A stretch of 64,000 bases of DNA from Crossaster papposus. Its lineage: Eukaryota > Echinodermata > Asteroidea > Velatida > Solasteridae. Positions 10,111 to 18,989 of this stretch are shown in pieces. The position numbers and the translations under genes are program-made. How positions within the stretch are numbered: the stretch's first letter is position 1; each line of letters starts with the position of its first letter. Below the pieces are notes generated by a model. That model did not search any database. It was given only the letters and a program-made list of their open reading frames with translations, and was not told the DNA's origin. The stretch spans positions 62,001 to 126,000 of the forward strand of contig JBAIAA010000441.1 in assembly GCA_037893245.1 (NCBI GenBank), written 5' to 3'.

Positions 10111-10911
10111 CGTCACCGTTTTCACGAAGAGGCGAATTTCATGAAAAATCGTCTATTTATCGAAATTATTTTTTTTGATGAAAACGATTAAATATTGCAA
10201 TTTCTACAACCTGGTGAAGTTATACATCCACAAAATCATTAAAATCACAATTAACCTAATTAACTAATGGGCGAATTGGTCCTCAAGTGCCCTTTTGCGT
10301 TTTCACGAAGAGGCAAATTCGAAATAGCGTTGACTTCAACGTGTTTATGAAGGGCACTTTGGTGCGCGTAGTCACTTTAGCGTTTTCACGAAGAGGCGAA
10401 TTGGGCGAATTGGTCGCGAAGTGGCTTTTAGCGTTTTCACGAAGAGGCAAATTCGAAATAGCGTTGACTTCAACGTGTTTATGAAGGGCACTTTGGTGCG
10501 CTTAGTCACTTTAGCGTTTTCACGAAGAGGCGAATTGGGCGAATTGGTCGCGAAGTGGCTTTTATCGTTTTCACGAAGAGACAAATTGGGGGCGCAATGG
10601 GAAAATGTATACATTCTGACTCTCACAGCCACGGGCGAATTTGCTAATGTATCGTTTTTTTCGTTTTCACGAAGAGGCAATTCTATTAATTGATTAATTC
10701 TGCAAAACTAATCACCTATTTTTCTTAACGTTTGCTATATTTAAGAAGATTGAAATCTCTTCTTTCCCATGATACCTTAATCTTGTATATTCTATGAATA
10801 TTTATGTTTCAAACTGCCAAACGAAAAAAGGACAAACTTTACAAGCGATTATCTCGAAAGTTTGTTCAGACCGTGAAAGGCTCAATTTGCCTCTTCGTGA
10901 AAACGGTGACG
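10111..10911. mobile_element. 801-bp element, 4-bp (ACGT) duplication, internal minisatellite
   Basis: The left end, CGTCACCGTTTTCACGAAGA, is the reverse complement of the right end, TCTTCGTGAAAACGGTGACG at 10892-10911 (within TTGCCTCTTCGTG...). The flanks are ACGT at 10107-10110 and 10912-10915. In unit 2 the same place reads GCACACACACGTATGTGCC (14353-14371) with a single ACGT, the empty site. Inside, 10292-10680, the terminal motif CGTTTTCACGAAGAGGC recurs six or more times in a repeat of about 130-bp units. No transposase ORF is visible. It lies in the 3' flank of gene 1. Confidence 0.88.
10292..10680 (+). repeat. Minisatellite built on the element's own terminal motif
   Basis: GCGTTTTCACGAAGAGGC appears near 10297, 10379, 10430, 10513, 10564 and 10661. 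Longer blocks (AAATTCGAAATAGCGTTGAC and the GGGCACTTTGGTGCGC part) occur twice, about 134 bp apart. ORFs on both strands here reflect the repeat and are not genes. Confidence 0.85.
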
Positions 10912-11428
10912 ACGTATGTGTCACCGTGAGCGACTCACGCACTGCAACATTGGTTTCATGCTTGATACGGATTTGTGTTCCATTTTTCTTAGAATGTACA
11001 CGATGAAATACCTAAAGTAGCATACTTTTAGAAAATTTATAATCTGACTCTGAAAAAACACGAAATGGTATTGCATAGATATTCTTTATTTTATGTTATC
11101 AGAGATTTCGTGTTATTATTTGTTTAGATTTTATGGAAAACGATTCACCGACGGCAGTCAACATTTTATTTAGCCTACATTTTATTTAGAGGAAATTAAA
11201 GGAAACATGTAGGGCCTACTAAGTTGTTTTCGGCTTAAATCAATAAAGTTTAATGTGGACAGCAACATTATGTGTGTGGTTGTGTTTATTTTCTGTAATA
11301 TATTTTCTGTAATGTTCTGTGTGTTTACTGCGCGAAAGAATTTAGCATTCGAGGTTTTGAAACAAAAAAATCGATCGGTTGAAGCAAAAATGTATACAAA
11401 ACACGACGCGTGCGCATTACGCCGGGCA

Positions 11429-11609
11429 GCGATAATTTATTTCTGCAGGTAGGTTGGTACATTAGCCAATCAGAACACAGATGGTGTTGACGTTATCGAT
11501 GATGTTAGAGTTGTTATTATTATTATTATTATTATTTTATTCATGGGACAACCCTAACCCTAACCCCTAACCCTAACCCCTAACCCTAACCCCTAACCCT
11601 AACCCTAAC

Positions 11610-11640
<31 letters not shown>

Positions 11641-11804
11641 CCCTAACCCTAACCCTAACCCTAACCCTAACCCTAACCCTAACCCCTAACCCTAGTCAGA
11701 TCCCAGACAAGTCTAACATCATCGATGACTTCAACACCATCTTTGTTCTGATTGGCTAATAATTGTACACTATGTACCAACCTACCTGCAGAACAAATTA
11801 TCGC
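11429..11804. mobile_element. Foldback element with TTAGGG-type core, copy 2
   Basis: The ends are GCGATAATTTATTTCTGCAGG and, in reverse complement, GGCGATAATTTGTTCTGCAGG. The arms match those at 9117-9429. The flank CGCCGGGCA is at 11420-11428 and 11805-11813, a 9-bp duplication. Unit 1 at the equivalent place (about 6405) reads AACACGGGCATGTTCGATGC without the element. An ATT microsatellite (11514-11537) and a CCCTAA/CCCCTAA array (11550-11695) fill the loop. Confidence 0.88.
11550..11695 (-). repeat. Interstitial telomere-like array (CCCTAA/CCCCTAA)
   Basis: About 23 units of CCCTAA with scattered CCCCTAA form the loop of the foldback element. The array is longer than that in the sister element, 146 against 87 bp, and reads in the opposite direction. 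Confidence 0.9.
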
Positions 11805-12083
11805 CGCCGGGCATGTTCGACGTAAAACAAAAGGCCTTCAACTACAGATAATAATTCGTCTGCATATTTGAAATAATTTATGGGCCTATAATTTATATGG
11901 GATGAGATTTTTAATAATGCTATATAATTAAAACAGCTTTGAAATTACCATCACTTTAATAACTAGCTCCATATCATACATAATATGCTACGTGGTTTGC
12001 TTTATCGCATTAGCCTGTTTGGTCCCAACTTGGGCGGATAATAGGCCTATATAGTCGATTGGCGGTTTGTTTAATCTGTAGCG

Positions 12084-14136
12084 ATGCTTCCGATGGTCTT
12101 AGCGTGTTTGCTGCTAGCCAGCGGAGTGAGCGGTAATTGGGAAGACAAGAGCCACTCTCCGGACAACTCGCACCTGGTAAATATACATGTACTAAACTTT
12201 ACCCCAATGGCTATTTCTGTCGCACATGAAGCATGAATTGGGACGGGGAGAACCCCCCTTCCCCTTCTTTGGTCATTGTGCTTGCGGAATGTTGTGGTTT
12301 CTCAGGAATTCTTTTTAGGTTTTTAGGTGGGTGTGCGTTCGGTAATAGTAGTCTAGACAGTGTATGGGTATGGGAGACTAAGGGAGGAGTCCGCCTGCCC
12401 TATCTCTTGCTGGGTATATCCTGTCAAGTCCGTCACAAGACCCGTCAATCAAAAACCACCCCAAAATAGCCAGCACTGAGTCGGGCAGATTTGTGTAAGC
12501 ATTACTCAATTGAATTAAAAAATTATGGAAACTTGGTACACAGTCATAGCATGCATCGTGATGAAGATATTTGGCGATCGCTGAATTGTCGGTCCATTGG
12601 CGATGTGTGCTGCAAATCAAAAACCCTGCGGTCGGCGTGTAATATACTTTTCCGCCTTCTACCGCTGTGACCCGGGTTCGAATCCCGCCTGGACCAATAC
12701 GTGGATCGGGTTCAGTTCCGAGTCTGTGGGTTTTCTCTCAAAAGTAATTCTGAGATTTTCCCCCACCTCTAAAGCTGTAATATCTTCTACTAATGGACCC
12801 AACTGGAAATAAGTCGTAGGAATTTCGTGGGTCATCCCGGTATATTGCCAAATTGCCAAAAGTCCAAACTATAACAATTATTTTTCCCCAACAGGGGTTT
12901 ATAATGTACAACCTCGAGTGCAACGCCGATGGAACGTCATGCTTCAATTCGTACCAAGTGAACATGTGGGGATCAGAGGTTCAACGTACGTATACTATTT
13001 AGGGCATAACAGGGTGAAGAGTGGACCCGGTCATTACTGCGTGATAACGGACAGGGGGATGACCGCTGGTAATGGACCGCGAGCCGAATTATCACGCAGT
13101 GAATGACCGGGTCCTCACCCTGCTGATCTCTTTAATAAATACCTTTTTGTTTAGGGAATAAACAGTGAGTTTGCTCCAATTTGTTTAAGCCTGGGCCATT
13201 ACTACAAAATAATGCCCTCTACGTGATCGAGTATCGACCAATCAGAAGCCACCAAGGACTGAAAACACCACTCTCCAAAAGAGTGAGTACCTAGAATAAT
13301 ACAAAAATCTCACATTTTCCAGAAAACTTCACATATAACAAGAGCCCCAGTGAGTTGTTCTTGTCTGCGCATGGAGAATTGGGTGACGTGGCGATGAGCC
13401 TAATACAAGGTAATGGAACTAATTTATAAACGTATAATAGTAATAGTTGCTTAACAAAGTTTGTGTAGACCTACTGTTACTCTTGTATACCGCCCTCTGT
13501 TGACCGCACTGGGTGAAACTTCAACACGGCCATCTTGGAAATGCATACACACACAAATGATCTTCAGTTTGGTGTCGGTTATTCATTGCATTACCCGATC
13601 GTGACAACAATAATATAATTCATTTTGCATTTCCTTCATCAACATTTGCTTTACCCCTATGTTTAAAGCAAATTTAGTAGGGCGCTCACGTTATTTGGGG
13701 TACATCCAAGGTTACTGAGGTAGGCCTCGTAATTATACCTTTTCACTCTTATAGGATAATTTATGTAAATGAGGTGGTTTAGGCGGAAGTGAATTGCAGT
13801 CCTATTGAAAATGTGCCGGGTCCAAACTCCAAAGTCTATTTTGGTTCTTGTCATTTCCCAGAGAACGAGGAACAGGTTCGCGTTTGCGTTGGGTATGAGC
13901 TCTTCTATGACTTGAATAACGTCCAGGGCTACCGCAAGATGCGGAAGTGCCTGGAAAACACCTTCGAAGGGATTACCGTGCCGCCCGAGTGCGTCAAGCC
14001 TGTCGCCTTGAAAACAGTCTACATCGAGGCCGGCGACCATGAAATGCGAGGAGCGGAGGTGCTGTTCTGCGCAGGCGTTGAAAAGGTTGACAAGGAGCTG
14101 AAAGGATTGCCGTCAAAATCTATAATTAATGCATGA
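12084..14136 (+). CDS. Unknown secreted six-cysteine protein, copy 2 (181 aa)
   Basis: Exons are 12084-12176, 12895-12985, 13323-13409 and 13862-14136, with the same phases (0, 1, 1) as copy 1 and no stop or frameshift. The signal peptide is MLPMVLACLLLASGVSG. The six mature cysteines and the NFT glycosylation site are kept. Exons 2 and 3 differ most from copy 1: KSYKMNIYGSEV becomes NSYQVNMWGSEV and SEVSLTGHAEWGDAA becomes SELFLSAHGELGDVA. The second half of exon 4 is almost unchanged (EGITVPPECV, PVALKTVYI). The exon 3 donor is GTAATG instead of GTAAGG, still a usable GT. Function is unknown. Confidence 0.85.
12640..12800 (+). mobile_element. SINE remnant in intron 1 of copy 2
   Basis: The sequence GCTGTGACCCGGGTTCGAAT, with the B box, and the body are homologous to 7957-8070 and 15580-15780. 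This copy shows the uninterrupted target of the 7309-7947 transposon. The poly-C run here, 12760-12764, is only 5 C. Confidence 0.8.
13005..13130. mobile_element. Shortened palindromic element in intron 2 of copy 2
   Basis: This is a relative of 8290-8460, keeping both ends (ACAGGGTGAAG and AATGACCGGGTCCTCACCC) but with a smaller centre. Confidence 0.65.
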
Positions 14137-15028
14137 CGTAATGGGCTTTTGTTTGGAACGTGTAGTCTCCCTTTAAGATTATGAAAATCAGTAAGTTTGT
14201 TCTATATGAGAATGTGCCCGGCGGTATGCGCACGCATCGTGTTTTGCACAAAGTGTGGTCTAGGAGTGACGTCGCAGGTCAGATCGCCTTTGAATGATGT
14301 GACCTTTGATGTACTTCTTAACCAAAATGAATTTGTGCAAAACACGATTCGTGCACACACACGTATGTGCCACCGTGAGCGACTCACGCACTACAACATT
14401 GGTTTCATGCTTGATACGGATTTTGTGTTCCATTTTTCTTAGAATGTACACGATGAAACACCTAAATTAGCATATTTTTAGAAAGTTTATACATGTACTT
14501 TGACTCTGAACAAAAATGAAATGGCAATGTAATTGATATTCTTTATTTTATGTTATCAGAGATTTTGTTTTATTATTTGTTCGGATTTTGTGGAAAACGA
14601 ATCACCGACAGCAGTCAACATTTTATTTAGCCTATACATTTTATTTAGAGGCAATTAAATTTAACAATTAACTTTTTAATAGTTATAATTCACTGGTTGT
14701 GTATACATGAATAAATAACGATCAGCCTGCAATGTAAAATATTATAAGCTAGATTATTTCATCTGCGCTACAGCACAAACCCCTTCAACTCCAGATAATA
14801 CAAATTCGTCTGCATATTTAAAAGAATTGATGGGCCTAATTTATATGAGATGAGTTTTGTATAATGCTATATAATTCAAACTGTCTGGAAATTACCATCA
14901 CTTTAACAACATCCATGTCATACATAATATGCAATGTGGTTTGCTTCATCGCATTAGCCTCTTTGGTTCCAACTTGGGCGGATTAATAGGCCTATATAGT
15001 CGATTGGCGGTTTGTTTAATCTGTAGCG

Positions 15029-15701
15029 ATGCTTCCGACGGTCTTGGTGTGTTTGCTGCTAGCTGGCGGGGTGAGCGGCAATTGGGAAGACAAGAGCCAC
15101 TCCCCGGACAACTCGCACCTGGTAAATATACATGTACTAAACTTTACCCTAATGGTTATTATTTTCTGTCGCATTTAAAGCAAGAAATGGGACGGGGAGA
15201 CTCCCCTTCTTTGGTCATTGTGCTTGCGGAATGTTGTGGTTTCTCAGGAATTCTGTTTAGGTTTGTAGGGTGGTGTGCGTTCGGTAATAGTAGTCTAGAC
15301 AGTGTATGGGTATGGGAAACTAAGGGAGGAGTCCGCCTGTCCTATCTCTTGCTGGGTATATCCTGTCAAGTCCGTCACAAGACCCGTCACTCAAAAACCA
15401 CCCCCAAAAGCCAGCACTGAGTCGGGCAGAATTGTGTAAGCATTACTCAATTGAATCATAAAATTATGGAAACTTGGCACACAGTTATAGCCTATATATG
15501 TCGTGATGAAGATATTTTGCGATCGCTGAAATGTCGGTCTATTGCCGATGTGTGCTGCAACTCAAAAATTCTGCGGTCGGCGTGTAGTATACTTTTTCGC
15601 CTTCTACCGCTGTGACCCGGGTTCGAATCCCGCCTGGACCAATACGTGGATCGGGTTCAGTCCCGAGTCTGTGGGTTTTCCCTAAAATATAATTCTGAGG
15701 T

Positions 15702-15742
<41 letters not shown>

Positions 15743-17524
15743 ACCTTTGAAGCGGTTAATATCTTCTACCAAAAGATCCAACTAGAAATAAGTCGTAAGA
15801 ATTTCGTGGGTCATTCCGGTAAATTGCCAAATAAATTAGGGTCCAAACTATAACAATATTTTTCCCCACAGGGTTTTAACTTTTACAACCTTGAATGCAA
15901 CGCCGATGGAACGTCATGCTTCAAATCCTACACATTGACCATGGGCCTAATCGGAAGAGAGATTCGTGCGTATATACTGTTTTGCATTTCATTTTATTCT
16001 TGTTTGCTCTGGGTATAAAGTTGGCTCAATAACGTATAGCCTTTATTCACGCTTTGTACGTATTAAATGCGCCGTATTTTGGGCCACATGAGGGCGCTGT
16101 AAGACGCCATTTTCTGGAAGTAGTTTATTGAAGTAGTTTTAGTAACTTTACTTTTATCTAAAGATTGATTATTAGAAAAAAAATATGTTGGAGCTGTAAG
16201 AATATTTAAACTGACGTGAATTATCTTCTAATCTCTTTTAATAATACCCCCAAATACCGTGAAAACAGCGCCCTCTACGTTCAATATTCAATATACGGCC
16301 TATTGAAATCGAGGTAAACTCTTCAGTTTTGAAATTTTTGAAAAGAAACAATTGCATTAAAATACAAGTTACTTGCAAATTATCTAACACCAGTGTTATT
16401 TGTTGAATAGCCTACACTTTAACAAACTCCTGAGTCAGATTTGACCCGGAAAAGCATCGAAATCTCTAGTCTTTTTCCGAGTCAAATATGACATTTTCGG
16501 GGTCCAAATTATCTAGAAACAAGTCAATTTGACCCGGAAACGTGTCATTTTCAACCCAAGAAGTGTCATTTCGACCAGGAAAAGGACCGTGTGCAGATTT
16601 TGATGCTTTTCCGAGTCAATCTCCAAAAGAGTGAGTAGGCACTACCTAGAATAATAAAAAAAAATAACATTTTCCAGAAAACGTCACATATAAGAAGAGC
16701 CCTAGTGAGTTGTCCTTGACTGAGCATGCAGAATGGGGTGACGTGGCGATGAACCTAAAACAAGGTAAGGGAACTAATTGATAAACGTACATTAGTTATA
16801 GTTACTTAACAAAGTTTGTGTAGACCTACTGTTACTCTTGTATACCGCCCTCTGTTGACCGCACTGGGTGAAACTTCAACACGGCCATCTTGGAAATGCA
16901 CACGCACACAAATTATCTTTAGTTCTGTGTCGGTTATTTATTGCATTACCCGATCGTGATAACAAATTATAATTCAATTCGCACTATCGGACCACGAAGC
17001 ATTTCCTTCACCAACATTTGCTTTACCTGAAAGCATATGTTTAAAGCAAATTTAGTAGGGCGCTCACGTTATTTGGGGTACATCCAAGGTTACTAAAGTA
17101 GGCGTCATAATTATAGCTTTTCACTCTAATATGATAATTTATGTAAATGAGGCCGTTTAGGCGGAAGTGAATTGCAGTCCCATTGAAAATGTGCAGGGCC
17201 GGGTCTAAACTTCAAAGTCTTTGTTCTTGTCATTTCCTAGAGAACGAGGAACAGGTTCGCATTTGCGTTGAATACGAGCTCTTCTACGACTTGAATAACG
17301 TCCAAGACTACCGCAAGATGAAGAAGTGTCTAGAAAACACCTTCGAGGGGATTACCGTGCCGCCCGAATGCGTCACGCCTGTCGCCTTGAAAACAGTCTA
17401 CATCCAGTCTGGCGACAGTGAAATGCGAGGAGCGGAAGTGTTGTACTGCGCAGGCGTTGAAAAGGTTGACAAGGTTGACAAGGGGCCGAAAGGATTACCG
17501 TCAAAAGCTATAATTAATGCATGA
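15029..17524 (+). CDS. Unknown secreted six-cysteine protein, copy 3 (185 aa)
   Basis: Exons are 15029-15121, 15872-15965, 16678-16764 and 17241-17524, phases 0, 1 and 1. Exon 2 is one codon longer than in the other copies and its end is quite different (SYTLTMGLIGREI in place of SYKMNIYGSEV), with donor GTGCGT. The signal peptide is MLPTVLVCLLLAGGVSG. The glycosylation site is NVT. Six mature cysteines are kept. Exon 4 contains a 9-bp tandem duplication giving VDKVDK. Exon 4 is closest to copy 1 in its last third (QSGDSEMRGAEVLYCAG). The protein is unrecognised; it is presumably secreted, with function unknown. Confidence 0.85.
15580..15780 (+). mobile_element. SINE remnant with 40-C run in intron 1 of copy 3
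   Basis: This is the same SINE as in copies 1 and 2. Its internal C run, 15703-15742, is 40 C, against 16 and 5 in the paralogues. Confidence 0.85.
15985..16615. other. Unit-3-specific intron 2 sequence
   Basis: This stretch replaces the intron 2 sequence shared by copies 1 and 2. GTCAAATTTGACCCGGAAAAG-type motifs (TTGACCCGGAAA, TTTTCCGAGTCAA) recur at about 16437-16620 on both strands. No ORF of note. Whether it is an insertion or a replacement cannot be told from this window alone. Confidence 0.5.
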
Positions 17525-18123
17525 CGTAATGGGTTTTTGTTTGGAACGTGTAGTCTCGCTTCAAAAAGTTTAATATTTGAGTAATATTTGAGTAATCGGT
17601 AAGTTTGTTCTATATAAAATGTGCCCGGCGTTATGCGCACGCGTCGTGTTTTGCACAAAGTGTGGTTAAATAGTGACGTCGCAGGTCAGATCGCCTTTTA
17701 ATTATGTGACCTTTGATGGGTACTTCTTAACCAAAATGAATTTGTGAAAAACAAAATGTGTGCACGTACATACACGTACACGCAAGCGGCTCACGCACTA
17801 CAACATTGGTTTCATGCATGCTTGATACGGACTTGTGTTCCATTTTCTTAGAATGTGCACGATGAAAATACCTAGAGTAGCATACATTTAGAAAGTTTAT
17901 ACTCTGACTCTGAGGGAAAAAAACCCCGAAATGGCATTGTATAGATATTATTTATTTTATGTTATCAGAGACTTCGTTTTATTATTTGTTTGGATTTTGT
18001 GGAAAACGATTCACCGACAACAGTACGTCAAGAACCCATGCGTACAGAATGAGAAAGAATTTTATGTTGCTCAATATATTTACCATAGAGTCCGAACACA
18101 AGGGTAGTGTGGTTAATATGTTC

Positions 18124-18480
18124 CTTAAAGGTAGGATACACTATTGGCAGATATCAAAAATATTTACTACCAAATTATTAAGAAATATCTTACTCATTTG
18201 AAAGTAAATAATGATTCTACGCATCCAGCATTTTTTTTGCACTAGATATCCTGTAATTATTGAGAAAAATTGAATTTTATAAAATCAAATCGCGAAAAAA
18301 CGGGTGGGAGGGGGGTTGAAGTCAAATAAATTCGCACGTCAAAATTTTTCGCACGGACACAAAATTTCGCAGTCCAAAAAGCACTATAGTCAATGTTTTA
18401 TGAGTAGTTTTACTATCATTGATATTTGAAACTAAGAAAAACGCAATTTTTACCTTAAAAAAAAAAAAAAAAAAAAAAAA
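18124..18480 (+). mobile_element. Truncated TTAA element, family A (AGGTAGGATACACC)
   Basis: The left end CTTAAAGGTAGGATACACTA and the following CAGATATC...ACTACCAAATTATTAAGAAATATC match the left halves of the complete copies at 26442, 39033 and 60000. The right part runs into an A-tract (about 18455-18480) and no matching right end is seen. Confidence 0.75.
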
Positions 18481-18561
18481 AGATTTTCAAAGGGGGGGCG
18501 TTCGCAACCGTCGCCCCCCCATCTGACGGGCCTGGCCAGGTAGTGTAGTTAATATGTTTCT

Positions 18562-18836
18562 TTAACATCCGTAGTACCGGCAACGGGCGTCGCCTTCCCT
18601 CAGGCACAGCACGGCGCACTGGACCCGTGTCAACCCGGAGTAGCTTCCAATGGAGTGACCGGCCAACGCGCGGTGCTCTTGGGCCGCGTTCGACTTCGCC
18701 CTGCTACCGACAGGCTGAGGTACACACGACGGACGGTTGCTGCTAGTGCTACGCACGCCGCAATCGCCACCAATAAAATGCTGGCATATTTAAAGACCGA
18801 CAACCCTCCAAAAACCCATTTCTCCCTGGTTCCCAA
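18562..18836 (-). pseudogene. Possible PAN/apple-like exon with a frame break
   Basis: Reading minus, one frame begins MGTREKWVFGG and has a hydrophobic stretch (SILLVAIAACVALAA) that could be a signal or anchor. The adjacent frame holds RALAGHSIGSYSG, then C..LC, then ARCRYYGC and a stop. This spacing resembles a PAN/apple domain start (LxGH...CxxxCLxxxxC). The two useful parts are in different frames. A GTACTA site within CRYY could be a donor, leaving an incomplete exon. It may be a broken gene, a fragment of a multi-exon gene, or chance. I see no further exon on the minus side. Confidence 0.3.
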
Positions 18837-18989
18837 ACGTGGCTGTTATCAATGAATGTAGACTTATGCAATATAGATTTGGGAACAGTAATGACGCATG
18901 ACTTTATCGGGGTACAGTGACGGACGCATACACGAAAACATCTTAACAAGCAAGTGAAAATATTCGTTTTTACTCTAGCGTTCATCCTA

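Larger units (their letters stand above)
5945..11180 (+). repeat. Tandem duplication unit 1 (secreted-protein gene 1)
   Basis: The sequence from ATTTTATTTAGAGGC near 5957 recurs near 14638. The block with the ATG, both splice-bounded middle exons, the last exon and the 3' flank recurs in units 2 (about 11180-14640) and 3 (about 14640-18020). Unit 1 is longer, about 5.2 kb against 3.4-3.5 kb, because it carries extra insertions at 7309-7947, 9117-9429 and 10111-10911. Unit boundaries are approximate, since the repeat of ATTTTATTTAG at the junction makes them ambiguous. Confidence 0.85.
11180..14640 (+). repeat. Tandem duplication unit 2 (secreted-protein gene 2)
   Basis: Unit 2 is homologous to units 1 and 3 along its length, including exons, introns and 3' flank. 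It carries its own insertion at 11429-11804 upstream of the gene. Boundaries are approximate. Confidence 0.85.
14640..18020 (+). repeat. Tandem duplication unit 3 (secreted-protein gene 3)
   Basis: Homology to units 1 and 2 runs from TTTATTTAGAGGCAATTAA to GAAAACGATTCACCGACAACAGT, then stops. Intron 2 of this unit, about 15985-16615, is not homologous to the other two. Confidence 0.85.

Noticed and set aside
10287-10693. Overlapping ORFs of 65-102 residues on both strands
   Set aside because: They come from the minisatellite with the CGTTTTCACGAAGAGGC motif. Repetitive and open on both strands.
14929-15420. 163-residue ORF overlapping exon 1 of secreted-protein copy 3
   Set aside because: It reads in another frame across the exon and intron. 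It is not conserved as a frame in the other two units, whereas the four-exon model is.
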